Origin: GCA-002050365 sp964237235
Lineage (GTDB): Bacteria; Acidobacteriota; Blastocatellia; Pyrinomonadales; Pyrinomonadaceae
Assembly: GCA_964237235.1 (NCBI GenBank)
Contig: CAXSGY010000004.1
Span: 186,001 to 250,000 of the forward strand
Direction of reading: 5' to 3'
DNA length: 64,000 nucleotides
Part shown: positions 27,601 to 36,322 of the stretch, piece after piece
How the letters are laid out: the number at the start of each line of letters is the position of its first letter
Numbering within the stretch: position 1 is the first letter of the stretch
Position numbers and translations under genes: made by a program
Notes under the pieces: model-generated
The model's database searches: none
Seen by the model: the letters and a program-made list of their open reading frames with translations, nothing else
What the model was told of the DNA's origin: nothing

Positions 27601-28331
27601 ATCTGTTCGACTTCCGCGTCGTTTGAATTAAGAATTTTCTCGGCGTTGGCGATTAACAGAAAGCCGTCCACCGGACGAGTTTTGCGATATTTAACGAGCG
27701 TTTCGACCAGTCCCGCCCATTCGTCGCCATCCACCCCTTCGTCGGTTTGATAACGTCCGGCGGTGTCCACGAAAACCGCGTCGCTCGTCACGCGCCAATC
27801 GATATTCCGCGTCGAGCGGACGAATTTTTGTTCGGATTGCCGCTGGCTCGGCAGATTTTGAAAATTGAGATTCGAGCCGATGACGAGCGACGATTTGCCG
27901 CTTTTCGGCGTTCCGGCGACCAAATACCACGGCAACGAGTAAACCGCGTCTTTGCCGGCTTCGCCGAGGTTAGAAGTTTTGAGAAACTGCACGACTTCGT
28001 CGGTGCTTTTCGTAATGTCGTCGTTGCCGACCGGCGCGGTGATTTTCGCAGCGGGCTGACCTTCGGCGGCGGGCTGCTCGCCGAGCTTCGCCTGCTGTTC
28101 TTCCAATTCTTTCGCCGCCTTCTTTTTCGAGCGGCGCGACGCGACGAATCCGATAATCAAGGCGAACGGCATCGTCAGCAAAATCAATACGACGATGATG
28201 ATGCGGTCGGAAACCGGAAAACCCATTTTCGAGCCGAGAATCCAGACGGTGAAACCGACAATACCGTAAAACGACATCAAGCCGCCGAGTCCGAATGCGT
28301 ATTTTAATTGGTTAAGATGCCAGGAACTCAT
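24663..28331 (-). CDS. tssM: T6SS inner-membrane protein TssM (IcmF/VasK)
   Basis: The main component of the T6SS membrane complex, 1222 residues. Two helices lie near the N-terminus (about 15-33 and 43-64) and a third at about 450-472. Between them is the cytoplasmic NTPase domain with Walker A GTPKSGKS (about 140-147) and VDTAGRYQTD. A long periplasmic region follows. Near the C-terminus (about 1105-1155) is a Thr/Ser/Pro-rich low-complexity tract before the final beta domain. In better-known systems that domain meets TssJ, which was not found here. Confidence 0.95.
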   Translation of the reverse strand: MSSWHLNQLKYAFGLGGLMSFYGIVGFTVWILGSKMGFPVSDRIIIVVLILLTMPFALIIGFVASRRSKKKAAKELEEQQAKLGEQPAAEGQPAAKITAPVGNDDITKSTDEVVQFLKTSNLGEAGKDAVYSLPWYLVAGTPKSGKSSLVIGSNLNFQNLPSQRQSEQKFVRSTRNIDWRVTSDAVFVDTAGRYQTDEGVDGDEWAGLVETLVKYRKTRPVDGFLLIANAEKILNSNDAEVEQMAKVLRARLDDVMTRTKIRFPVYLIFTNADAIEGFRDSFSTSKGEAKNLVWGATIPIEKADNSQALFDGEYELLQDSLMKRRLMRLSAPFPAVRQLRIFNFPLHFGSARRKIGSFVSTLFRPNPFSENPFLRGFYFTASPANQLKAPPGGQTMSNVPQSVGGTYFTERLFRDVLLRDKDLIRTLQEQKQRPPILGWLLTALGALLVLSVLTLAGVSLYNNKQMLNEAGEKGRALIDISRGDNNKNPLEKKADEARKELAATEDLRQLLARLDEYERKGAPVYMRMGFYSGNEIYEKLLPIYFTVTEQRFKKPTVARIEAELKKFAAAPAVVNPNQLKQQEEETLNKNYELLKVYLMMSQKYRSKADAGAIANTLKDFWASDSKLPPELAGEAQQQLEFWSKQWDRQELQSIQVDDNLVKSVREKLKAFPAVNRYYKTKVAEISKQIDEKFGPTSVENLLYRDNTNTLFVEGTYVVPGAYTLEGYKLMQTAISDAGSQLGTDDWVAGEEGKAALAQSTDTGKLKDIYLRDYADHWRNFVRGINVKPYTKENAKDALQSFSSASSPIKLLLAQVALNTNFSAKPVAGSWWDTIKGFWGSSSQPVATGGDTQVEKDFNPLFGFMGEPGKTNAPIDNYQGAIGKVSNKFNGLSIGQINQLEQDLAKEDDRLLPDLRTETQRITPLLGVFGTTSSGQEIAGLLRKPLDNLNILLNHGGQQQLEKTWSEELRPKAKEIEGGFPFADGASDTDLAKLTAFLNPVNGSFKSFYDDRIKKYFDGNPGQLKLKDTSEVKFSDDFVAYLNRMLILREALYGKNAAPGFEYDFILAPTPGAIVEITIDGQKVTSEGSASSKLKFPGGSTETGVFMSLASSSSTTTAPGATTTPKPATTSSPTATTGNTNTSKFLQTNTSTDSSNATIKEPGTWGLFKFINRGNPQKGPSGEYALTYTLGGKKVSITVKPSGADLFDKEFFKSIRAPEKLVK

Positions 28332-28404
28332 AATTTCGCTTTTCTTAAATACGATTTATGAACGAAGAATCGTAAAAAATTTTCTCAATTTACCTTACCA
28401 TTCA

Positions 28405-29082
28405 TTAGAACGTCAGTTTATCTTTCGCCTGCTGAAAATATTGCGACGACATTATAAACATCAACAGATAAATAATAAATGCTAAACCAAGACCGCTCGC
28501 CGCGCTGATTTTTGCCCAAACCGGCATTCCTCTTTTTTCCGGCGGCTTCGGCTGATCGTTCGCCAACCAGTGCGGCGACAATTCGGTCGGGCGGATTTTG
28601 CCGGCTTTAACGAGCGCATTCGCCGTCTGCTGCATAATCGAAAGCAGTTTTTCCTGCTCGTAAACGCCGTATCTGCCTTTGAAACCCAGAAGCATACAAT
28701 AATAATAAATTTCCACCGCATCCGCCGTCTGCTCGATTTGTTTGAGCATCGAAGCGAGCTTTTCAAAAAACTTGTTGCCCGCGAGCTGTTCGCCGAAATA
28801 TTCGAGCTGCAAAGGATATTTTTCCCATTCTTCCTTGAGATGAAAATTATTCGTCAAAACCGTTTCATCAACAAACGAAGCGAGCGCGAATTTGGAAACC
28901 TGGATAATTTTATGATTAAAACGATAGCGTTCGGCGCGTTTTTCAAAATCGAGCAGCATCGCCGCAATCTTCGGACGCAAATCCATCGAAGGCACGACGA
29001 TTCCGGCTTTGACGCGCAAAATCAAATCGAAAACCGGTCCGGCAAACGCGACTAAATCGTTTTTTGTTACCTTTTCACTCAT
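28405..29082 (-). CDS. tssL: T6SS inner-membrane protein TssL (DotU/IcmH family)
   Basis: A tail-anchored membrane protein of 225 residues that binds TssM and links it to the baseplate through TssK. The cytoplasmic domain has FVDETVLTNNF, EEWEKYPLQLEYFGEQLAGN and FFEKLASMLKQ, then YYYCMLLGFKGRYG, all standard DotU blocks. One membrane helix lies near the C-terminus (about 200-218). There is no C-terminal OmpA-like peptidoglycan-binding domain, so wall anchoring must come from another protein or be absent. Confidence 0.95.
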   Translation of the reverse strand: MSEKVTKNDLVAFAGPVFDLILRVKAGIVVPSMDLRPKIAAMLLDFEKRAERYRFNHKIIQVSKFALASFVDETVLTNNFHLKEEWEKYPLQLEYFGEQLAGNKFFEKLASMLKQIEQTADAVEIYYYCMLLGFKGRYGVYEQEKLLSIMQQTANALVKAGKIRPTELSPHWLANDQPKPPEKRGMPVWAKISAASGLGLAFIIYLLMFIMSSQYFQQAKDKLTF

Positions 29083-29137
29083 AAAAATTCTCGTCTAAAT
29101 ATATAAGGCATATTTTACAAAATATTTCGGTCATTTT

Positions 29138-30490
29138 TTACGGCTTGACCGCATACATTTCCAGCTTTTCGTCCGGTATCTCGTTCGGCACGTAAACGGC
29201 GACGACTTTTGAGCCTTTAATGCCGTTCCAATACGGTCCGATTGTGTCGAGCATAAAATAGCGAAAGCCGACGCGCGCGGGAATCGGCGCGGGCGGCGGA
29301 TTGGCGTGCGTCAAAACCACGCCCGGCAGAGCCGAACCGATCACCGTGTCAATGACATCGCGCGAAGCGATTTTGACGACGCGCGGCACGCCTTCGATCA
29401 ATTTCGATTCGGGCATCTGCGCGCGCACCGCCAGATAGAATCCGGCTTCTTTCAAAAGACGCTCGTCCTCGATACGCCCGACGTATAAAGTATCGCGCAT
29501 TTTTTCAAGCGGAATCGGCACGCAGCGGCTCGGAATGACGGTTTCGAGCAGCTCCTTTAAAATCGTCGAAAGATTATAAAACGTAAAATAAAGATCGTCG
29601 TGGTCGTATTTAACGATGTCGCGCGGATGATGTTCGAGCGAAAACGTCATCAATTGCCCGACGATTTTCGCCATTTCGACATACAGCCTTTCGGGATGCA
29701 ACAAGGGCGAGCGAAAGAAATGCGCCATCGTCGGGATCGTCGTGTTGATCGTGTGCAGCAGCCAGAAAACGGCGACTTCGGACGTTGTAAAATCAGCCAG
29801 CGAAGCGTTTCTCTGTCGGCGTTGCTCGCCCAGACTTCCGCTTTTCGTGTTTAAGATTTCGACGATTTGCCGCAGCATATTGACGAGCCACATCGAACCG
29901 GCAACTTTTAAGGTCGGCGGAATATAATCGTCGGAGATTTGCAGTTGTCCGGTCGGCGTGCGGACGAGTTCGGCGATTTTCATCGAGGTCAAACCGTCGC
30001 GCAGCTCGTCGTCGAAAATGATTCGCAAGTTGCTTTTGGCGAGCGCGAGCGGCTGTTCGTTCGTGCCGCTGGTTTCGTCTTTGACGAGCGCGCCTTCCTG
30101 CAAAAACCGCAAACTCGGAATCGGTTTCGCGCCGTTCGCCTGAAAATTTGCTTCGCCCATTTTCTTCGCCGGAATCGCCAGATGAACGCCGAGCTTTTCG
30201 GCTTCGGGCTGAAAATGATTGCCGACGGGACGCAAATCGGGAACGGCTTCCGCGTCCGGCACGTTAATCATCAAGCCGTCCTGCATTACCGCGTAACAGT
30301 TAATTATCTGAAAATTTCCGTTGGCGATGGCTTCGCGGTTGATTTGCAAATCAAGCACGCCGTATTCAAACGGCAAAACCGAACGCACGCGCGAAGTCAG
30401 AAGGTCTTCGTAATAATTATCCCATTGCTGAAAGTGATGCGGCGTTAGAAGCATTCCTTCGTTCCAGACAATTTTGCGATATTTGCTCAT
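29138..30490 (-). CDS. tssK: T6SS baseplate protein TssK
   Basis: The trimeric protein that connects the baseplate to the membrane complex, 450 residues. The opening IVWNEGMLLTPHHFQQWDNY is diagnostic. Later blocks are LPFEYGVLDLQINREA, HLAIPAKK, LLHTINTTIPTMAHF and the C-terminal YFMLDTIGPYWNGIK. It is the first gene of the T6SS cluster, with 56 bases to tssL, so the operon promoter should lie upstream of 30490. Confidence 0.96.
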   Translation of the reverse strand: MSKYRKIVWNEGMLLTPHHFQQWDNYYEDLLTSRVRSVLPFEYGVLDLQINREAIANGNFQIINCYAVMQDGLMINVPDAEAVPDLRPVGNHFQPEAEKLGVHLAIPAKKMGEANFQANGAKPIPSLRFLQEGALVKDETSGTNEQPLALAKSNLRIIFDDELRDGLTSMKIAELVRTPTGQLQISDDYIPPTLKVAGSMWLVNMLRQIVEILNTKSGSLGEQRRQRNASLADFTTSEVAVFWLLHTINTTIPTMAHFFRSPLLHPERLYVEMAKIVGQLMTFSLEHHPRDIVKYDHDDLYFTFYNLSTILKELLETVIPSRCVPIPLEKMRDTLYVGRIEDERLLKEAGFYLAVRAQMPESKLIEGVPRVVKIASRDVIDTVIGSALPGVVLTHANPPPAPIPARVGFRYFMLDTIGPYWNGIKGSKVVAVYVPNEIPDEKLEMYAVKP

Positions 30491-31104
30491 ATTTTATTGA
30501 GAGTTTATAGTAAATCGGAAAGCGCAAATAGTAAAACGGCACATTTCTAACCGTTGTAATATCGCGCTTTATCGAATAAATTTCGTGGAAGTCGGTCTTT
30601 GAATCGGATAAAAACTTCGATAACTATATGCTATCGCTATCTTGAAAAACTGTAAAGTATTTTCATAGATACGCCGCTGTGAGGCGTTGATTTTCGGACA
30701 CGGATAATTTTCACGGCGGAAATCAGGAAACAAACCCAGGCTCCGCCGATTTTGACAAAAAGTGTCGAGTAATTACAAAGCGAAATAAACGGCGTTCGAG
30801 TTTCTGCCCGTGTAAGCGAGCGTGCCGTTGACCGGCAGATTGTAAACCGGCGAATCGCCGATGGTCTGCAATGTCCGGTTCGGATAGCTGTGATTCGGGA
30901 AAATGCGCTCGGCTAAAAGAACTGATGATTTTGCTTTTTGAAAATGAGAGAATCGCATATAAGATACTCTTCAAAATAAATTTCAGTTGACTTCAATTTC
31001 GAGAATCAAATCGAAATTACGCGCTTTGTTCGGCTTTGTCAATACTTTTTTGACTATTCGAAACAGTTGAAAATCTTCTTCTCCGAAACCAAAGGCGTAA
31101 TAAT
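30491..31104. other. 614-base region upstream of the T6SS cluster
   Basis: No gene is firmly supported. The part near 30490 should contain the T6SS promoter, but no clear promoter or operator was recognised. A small hairpin ACGCCGCTGTGAGGCGT stands near 30671. A 61-codon minus-strand frame at 30773-30958 ends GTLAYTGRNSNAVYFAL; it could be a short real protein or a relic, and shows no known domain. Confidence 0.4.
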
Positions 31105-31671
31105 TTAAGTTAGATTTTCTGTAAATCGCCGCTTAAAATCCGTCGAGTTTTGCCGCAGCGCGACCCAGCTTTCAAAGACCGCCGGATTTTGTAGCCAGAT
31201 GGTGAACCATTCGGCGATTTCCTGTTTTTCAAGGCGTTTTTCCGGCGCGACTTTTTCGTTCTTTGAAATCATCTCGGCGCGGCGTTTTCCCTTGAGAGCG
31301 ATTTCGCGCATCAGGCGCAAGCCTTCGCGGTCGTTCTCAAGGGTGAATTTTTTTCGTAAATTTTCCAAGCGGCGCAAGGAAGCAAGCGTTTGCTTGAAGT
31401 CGGCGAATTTCAGGACGTTGCGAAACATTGCGTCATACGGCGATTCGAGCCGACGCGCCACATCGAGTTCCATAATCTCGGCGTGGCGCAGTTCCGCGCC
31501 TTCGTCGGCTAAAAGCCGGGCGATAATAAGCGGCGATTCGACCGCGCCCGCGCCGAATTGTTCGGCGACGGCGATTTCAATCGCTTCGATTTCCTGTCTG
31601 CCGACGGATTCGCAGTCGAGCTTTTCCCAAACCTCGATCATCAAATCGTTTTTCGTGCGCGACTGCCACAT
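31105..31671 (-). CDS. Hypothetical protein, charged and helical
   Basis: A 188-residue soluble protein read from ATG 31671 (MWQSRTKNDLMIEVWEKLDC); the longer frame to 31800 crosses a palindromic repeat and is not preferred. It is rich in Glu, Arg and Leu and should be mostly helical, for example ESPLIIARLLADEGAELRHA and EKQEIAEWFTIWLQNPA. No domain was recognised. It stands alone between the T6SS cluster and the FG-GAP gene. Codon use looks like its neighbours. Confidence 0.65.
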   Translation of the reverse strand: MWQSRTKNDLMIEVWEKLDCESVGRQEIEAIEIAVAEQFGAGAVESPLIIARLLADEGAELRHAEIMELDVARRLESPYDAMFRNVLKFADFKQTLASLRRLENLRKKFTLENDREGLRLMREIALKGKRRAEMISKNEKVAPEKRLEKQEIAEWFTIWLQNPAVFESWVALRQNSTDFKRRFTENLT

Positions 31672-31715
31672 AAACCTTAAAATTCTATTGCGGTAATTGA
31701 ATAAAACAAAGAATT

Positions 31716-31793
31716 TCAGCCACGAATTACACGAATCAGCACGAATAAAAAGACAAATATAACGTATGTTGTTCGTGCAATTCGCGGCTAAAA
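31716..31793. repeat. Palindromic intergenic repeat, CACGAAT family, copy 2
   Basis: The left arm has AGCCACGAATTACACGAAT and the right arm GTTCGTGCAATTCGCGGCT, about 30 bases apart. It has the same design as the copies at 52609 and 56528. Confidence 0.75.
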
Positions 31794-31898
31794 CTGTCAA
31801 TTTCGTTTTGCTTGATTGCCTTTAATTATAAACGAAAAGGTTGAAGACTTCGCAAAGTCTTCAACCTTAAAAATGCTTGGACGTTTCAAACAGAAAGT

Positions 31899-32873
31899 TT
31901 AATGCGTGTCGTAGCTGGCAATCGGAAAATCGTTCGACGCGCCCCATTGAACGCCGACGAGCGCGCCATTGTTGGCACTGCTCAGGTAATAAAAATAACC
32001 GTTCGTATCGCGCCACACGGCAATATCGCATTTCCCGTCGCCGTCGTAATCGTTCTGCACGTTTAAGTCGGTTCCGGTCGTTCCGAAACCGGCTGCCTGT
32101 AAGCTGCCGTTGCTGCTGCGGCGAATATACCAGATCAGAGCGGTGTTCGCGCTCGCGCCTTCACGGACGACCGCGACATCGGTTTTGCCGTCGCCGTCGT
32201 AGTCGCCGGGAACGACCAAATCGTTACTGAAGCCCCACGGAATTGACTGGAGCGCGCCGTTGGAAGACTGCTGAATAAAGAAGGTCGCCTGGTCGGTCGC
32301 CGTCGCGCCGGGACGCTGCACGGCTAAATCGAATTTGCCGTCGCCGTCATAATCGCCGGGCGCAGTATAGTCGGTTGATAAGCCGAACTGCGTCGCGGTC
32401 AAGCCGCCGCTGCTTCGCAAAACATACCAGAACATTTGACCGTTGCTGCGGCGCACGACCGCTTGATCGGTTTTACCGTCGCCGTCGTAATCTCTGGCAA
32501 CCGGTTCGTCGCCGGTCGCGCCGAACTGAACTGCCGACAACGTGCTGTTCGAGCTGTTCAGGCGATACCAAATGCCGTCCGTGTCGCGGAACACGGAAAT
32601 ATCGCCTTTGCCGTCGCCGTCGTAATCACCCGGCGTTTGATAATCGGTGTTGGAATTGCCGAACTGCTGGAAGATTTGACCCGAGCCATTGCTTTTGTTG
32701 ATATACCAAACACTGTTGGAAGGACGAAAAACCGAGAAATCGGCTTTGCCGTCTAACCCGTCATAATCTACGGCTTTACGCAGGCTGGCTTGCGCGAGAG
32801 CCGACGCTGCTAAAAGCGAAACACAGGCAATAAATACAACGATTTTGCCGCTTCTGGTCAAAATATTCTTCAT
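31899..32873 (-). CDS. Secreted FG-GAP/VCBS repeat protein
   Basis: A 324-residue exported protein. A signal peptide (about 1-27, ending ALAQ) is followed by six units of about 48 residues, each with a calcium-loop motif of the form DYDGDGKxDxAVxR and a WYxxxSSNGxL strand. The first unit is degenerate (DYDGLDGKADFSVFR). Together they probably make a six-bladed, integrin-like propeller with bound calcium. No catalytic domain is present. A binding or structural role at the cell surface is likely. The related repeats in the subtilase upstream suggest a shared origin. Confidence 0.85.
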   Translation of the reverse strand: MKNILTRSGKIVVFIACVSLLAASALAQASLRKAVDYDGLDGKADFSVFRPSNSVWYINKSNGSGQIFQQFGNSNTDYQTPGDYDGDGKGDISVFRDTDGIWYRLNSSNSTLSAVQFGATGDEPVARDYDGDGKTDQAVVRRSNGQMFWYVLRSSGGLTATQFGLSTDYTAPGDYDGDGKFDLAVQRPGATATDQATFFIQQSSNGALQSIPWGFSNDLVVPGDYDGDGKTDVAVVREGASANTALIWYIRRSSNGSLQAAGFGTTGTDLNVQNDYDGDGKCDIAVWRDTNGYFYYLSSANNGALVGVQWGASNDFPIASYDTH

Positions 32874-33104
32874 TTTTGATACCTTCTGTTAAATTATTAA
32901 ATCTGTTAAATTCGGGTGTTGGTCAAATATACGTCAAACGTATCGGAATATCAAATATACACTTTTCCGCAAGGCAAATGCAAGATATTTTCCCGCTGCG
33001 TTTCGCTGTCGCCCGCCGAATCAATTTTCATCATTTTGATATTCTCAAAATTTTAGACGCGGCGTTCGTCAAAAAAGTTTATAGTTGCCGCGTCTATTTT
33101 CAAT

Positions 33105-35573
33105 TTATTGTCCCAAAATCGAATTAGCCGGAATTTTCATTTGCGAAGTTCCCCAGCCGAACGCGGTGAAACCAGCGGTGCTGCGCTGAACGTAAAACAC
33201 GCCCGATTCGTTTTGATTCGCGCCCGGTCGCCAGACGGCGATGTCGGTTTTGCCGTCGCCGTCGTAATCGCCCGGCGCGGGCAAATCGGTTGCTTGTCCG
33301 AACTGCTGCGCGCTGAAACCGGCGGAAGTTCCCGATACATACCAAACGCCGTTCGTCGAACGGAAAACCGCGACATCGGTTCGACCGTCGCCGTCGAAAT
33401 CAGCCGGGACGGGTTTGTCAATCGTCGAATCGCCGAACTGCACAACCGATAAATTATTGTTCGAGCTGTTTTGAACGATAAAGCTGTTCGCCGGAGCATT
33501 GCCCGTCGTGCGGTAAACGGCGAGATCGGCTTTGCCGTCGCCGTCGAAATCGCCGCGCAGAGGCTTATCCGTCGCGATGCCGAATTGCGCGGCGTAAAAC
33601 CCTTTGGTCGAGCCGTAAATATACCAGAAAAGACTTCCGTTCACGACGCGCGTGACGGCAAAATCCGTTTTGCCGTCGCCGTCGAAATCCTGCGAAATGT
33701 TCGGATTATCGCCGCTTTGCCCGAATTGAAATCCTCGAAAAGCGTTAATCGCGCTCTGCAAAACATAAAAAGTGCCGTTCGAGTTGCGCCACACGGCGAT
33801 ATCTGCTTTGCCGTCGCCGTCAAAATCGGCGGGTAGGGCAACGTCATCATTGAAAAGTCCGAAATTGGTCGGCGCGTAACCGTTCGTCGTTCGATAATTA
33901 TGCCAGATCATCGAATTGCCGCTGTTTTGAATCGCCGAATAATCGGTTTTGCCGTCGCCGTCAAAATCCAGAAGTTTGCCGAGCGTCGGCGCAACAGTCG
34001 GACCGATTTGATTGACGGTAAAAGTCGTCTCGCCGACGGTGATCGTTCCGCTGCGCGCCGCGCCTGAACTCGATTGAACGGTAAAAGTGACGGTCGTGTT
34101 GCCGCTGCCCGGATTGCCGCTCGTGACGCTGATCCAGTTGGAATTGGAAACCGCCGCGAAATCGCAATTTGCCGGCGCAGTAACGCCGACGCTGAATGTT
34201 CCGCCGGCAGTCGGCACGGTCGTCTGACTTTGCGAAAGATTAAACGCGCAGACGGTTTGATTTCTGAGCGCGCGGTCAACATTGATGCGTCCGCCGGATT
34301 TGACTAAACCGCTCCACGCCGGAAGCACGTCAACCGTGTTCATCAAAGTCGCTTTGAGCGACGCGGGCGAAAGATTCGGATTATAACTCGAAAGCAGAGC
34401 CGCCGCGCCCGCGACGTGCGGAGTTGCCATCGAAGTTCCGCTCAAAATTGCATAATCCGTATCGGACCTTCCAAACGTGCTGAGAACGCCCGCGCCGGGC
34501 GCGGCAACATCAATGCTCGTCGCGCCGTAATTGGAAAAACTTGCCCGCGCGTCGGTCGAAGTCGAAGCCGCCACCGCCATAACGCTCGGACTCGTGTATC
34601 GCGCCGGATAACCCGGACTCGGATTGCCGCCCGCCGGAAACGAATCAACATTTTGATTGTCGTTGCCCGCCGCGAAAACATTCAGGATTCCGGCGTTGCC
34701 CATCGCGTCGAGCGCGTCTTTGGTCGCCTGATCGTAACCGCACGCTTCGCCGCAGTCGCCGTAGGAATTATTCGTCACGCGAATATTCACGCCGCGATTT
34801 TTCATCATTCGCACGTAATTATAAGCGTTCACCAGCATCGCCGAAGTCGAATCGCTTCCGTTCGGGCTGTAAATTTTAACCGCCATAATTTTGACGTTCC
34901 AATTCACGCCCGTCACGCCTTTCCCGTTATTTCCGATTGCGCCGATTGTTCCGGCGGTGTGCGTGCCGTGTCCGCCCGCATCGTCGAACGGGTTCGAATC
35001 GTTGTAGAAAAAATCCCAGCCGTAAACGTCGTCAACGAAACCGTCGCCGTCGTCGTCAATGCCGTTGCCGGCAATCTCGCCCGGATTCGTCCAGGCGTTC
35101 GCCGCCAAATCTTCGTGCGTGTAGCGCAAGCCCGTATCAATGTCGGCGACGACCACCTGCGCGCTGCCAGTCGTCAAATCCCAAGCCGACGGCGCGTTGA
35201 TTTTCGCCAAACCATACATTCCGCTGTTCGAGTATTGCGGATCGTTCGGCGTGGAGAGCAGATGATAATAAAAATTCGGCTGCACCCATTCGATTTCCGA
35301 AGAATTTTTATACAAATTAACCGCTTCGTCCACCGATAAATTTTCGGGCAATTTAACGCGCTGCCAGCCGAGATCGGGAAATTCCTCTAAAACGCTCGCC
35401 CGAAGTTGGTCGTTGACCGAACGCGCCGCTTCCGAAGCCGTGCCGTTTTTATATTTGACCAGCAGTTCGCCCGCGACAAATGTTTTATCGGAGAATTTTT
35501 GAGCGAAAGCGAAATTCGATGACAGAAAAATTAAACAGACGAGAACGAATAAATTTCTAAAAGCGGATTTCAT
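33105..35573 (-). CDS. Secreted subtilisin-like serine protease with BACON-like and FG-GAP repeats
   Basis: A modular exported protease of about 822 residues. After the signal peptide and an inhibitor-like propeptide (ending near WVQPNFYY) comes an S8 domain with the full triad (numbers from the upstream ATG at 35582): Asp about 149 in ADIDTGLRYTHEDL, His about 205 in GGHGTHTAG and Ser about 384 in SGTSMATPHVAGAAALL, plus the oxyanion Asn in FAAGND. A BACON-like domain with GSGNTTVTFTVQSS and TVNQIG follows, then six repeats with DFDGDGKxDxAVxR calcium loops. ATG 35573 gives the better signal peptide; 35582 is also possible. Likely role: extracellular protein breakdown. Confidence 0.92.
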   Translation of the reverse strand: MKSAFRNLFVLVCLIFLSSNFAFAQKFSDKTFVAGELLVKYKNGTASEAARSVNDQLRASVLEEFPDLGWQRVKLPENLSVDEAVNLYKNSSEIEWVQPNFYYHLLSTPNDPQYSNSGMYGLAKINAPSAWDLTTGSAQVVVADIDTGLRYTHEDLAANAWTNPGEIAGNGIDDDGDGFVDDVYGWDFFYNDSNPFDDAGGHGTHTAGTIGAIGNNGKGVTGVNWNVKIMAVKIYSPNGSDSTSAMLVNAYNYVRMMKNRGVNIRVTNNSYGDCGEACGYDQATKDALDAMGNAGILNVFAAGNDNQNVDSFPAGGNPSPGYPARYTSPSVMAVAASTSTDARASFSNYGATSIDVAAPGAGVLSTFGRSDTDYAILSGTSMATPHVAGAAALLSSYNPNLSPASLKATLMNTVDVLPAWSGLVKSGGRINVDRALRNQTVCAFNLSQSQTTVPTAGGTFSVGVTAPANCDFAAVSNSNWISVTSGNPGSGNTTVTFTVQSSSGAARSGTITVGETTFTVNQIGPTVAPTLGKLLDFDGDGKTDYSAIQNSGNSMIWHNYRTTNGYAPTNFGLFNDDVALPADFDGDGKADIAVWRNSNGTFYVLQSAINAFRGFQFGQSGDNPNISQDFDGDGKTDFAVTRVVNGSLFWYIYGSTKGFYAAQFGIATDKPLRGDFDGDGKADLAVYRTTGNAPANSFIVQNSSNNNLSVVQFGDSTIDKPVPADFDGDGRTDVAVFRSTNGVWYVSGTSAGFSAQQFGQATDLPAPGDYDGDGKTDIAVWRPGANQNESGVFYVQRSTAGFTAFGWGTSQMKIPANSILGQ

Positions 35574-35701
35574 ACAAAACATATTAAACCGATTTCGGAC
35601 TTTGAAGTTGGAAAAATTTGTTGAAAGTTGATTAAATTTCGGGCTTTGATGCCGGCGGGGTGAAAAAGGTTCGGCAAGTTTTTAGAAAATCTGAAAAGAA
35701 T

Positions 35702-35779
35702 TGGGGCGGCTAGTCGGGATCGAACCGACGACCTCTTGAACCACAATCAAGCGTTCTAACCAACTGAACTATAGCCGCC
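35702..35779 (-). tRNA. tRNA-His (GTG), CCA encoded
   Basis: A complete cloverleaf on the minus strand. The eight-pair acceptor GGCGGCTA/TAGCCGCC includes the extra G-1:C73 pair that marks tRNA-His. The anticodon arm is CTTGA-TTGTGGT-TCAAG with GTG, and the T arm is CGTCGGTTCGATCCCGAC-like. CCA is encoded at the 3' end. It lies six bases after the stop of the HNH gene. Confidence 0.96.
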
Positions 35780-35785
35780 ATAAAT

Positions 35786-36247
35786 TTATGTATTTACATA
35801 AACGTGCCGCTTATAACCAAACTGCGCGGCAGATTTGCGACGATGACAGTTGGCGCACAGCACGTCGCATTTTCGAATTTCCGCCTCGATTCGTTCCCAA
35901 GAGGAATTTCTAACTAAAGTCGAGACGTTTTCAATCTTATCATTTCTATCCCGATGGTCAAATTCCAAAACAATCGGATCGGCTTCGCCGCAATTTATAC
36001 ACGGATGATTTTCCAAATACTCAAAAATCCTCCGAGCATTCCGCTCACGGATTTTGTTGCGGCTCACATTATGACTATTTCGATACTGCGTGTGGTTTTC
36101 ATAATAACGCTTTTCCCAATAATCTTTGTAACAAGCCCGACACCAAGAGGCGCGTCCGTCGTTCGACTTTTTTCTCTGCGAAAACAAATCAAACGCCTTC
36201 TCAATCCGACATTTCGTAAAGATTTTCGTTTCGATTTCAACAGACAT
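35786..36247 (-). CDS. HNH endonuclease between two tRNA genes
   Basis: A 153-residue nuclease-like protein read from ATG 36247 (MSVEIETKIFTKCRIEKAF). An N-terminal zinc-ribbon-like part holds WCRACYKDYW. The HNH core has PCINCGEADPIVLEFDHRDR, then KCDVLCANCHRRKSAAQFG, giving two CxxC pairs for structural zinc and the catalytic DH and NCH residues. It resembles mobile HNH nucleases common in phages and near introns. It sits between the 3' end of tRNA-Arg and the 5' end of tRNA-His with only tens of bases on one side and six on the other, so it is probably carried within one tRNA precursor transcript. Confidence 0.82.
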   Translation of the reverse strand: MSVEIETKIFTKCRIEKAFDLFSQRKKSNDGRASWCRACYKDYWEKRYYENHTQYRNSHNVSRNKIRERNARRIFEYLENHPCINCGEADPIVLEFDHRDRNDKIENVSTLVRNSSWERIEAEIRKCDVLCANCHRRKSAAQFGYKRHVYVNT

Positions 36248-36322
36248 TTGCGTGAAAGGTAAAAACAAACCCCGAAATTGAATTGCCCCCGGCACGACTT
36301 GAACGTGCGACCCACAGCTTAG

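Noticed and set aside
34416..35339. 307-codon plus-strand frame rich in Arg and Ile
   Set aside because: Antisense shadow of the subtilase catalytic domain; composition is typical of a reverse frame.
31899..35573. Regular short repeats that might be a CRISPR array
   Set aside because: The period of about 140-150 bases and the translated DxDGDGKxD loops show protein repeats, not direct repeats with unique spacers.
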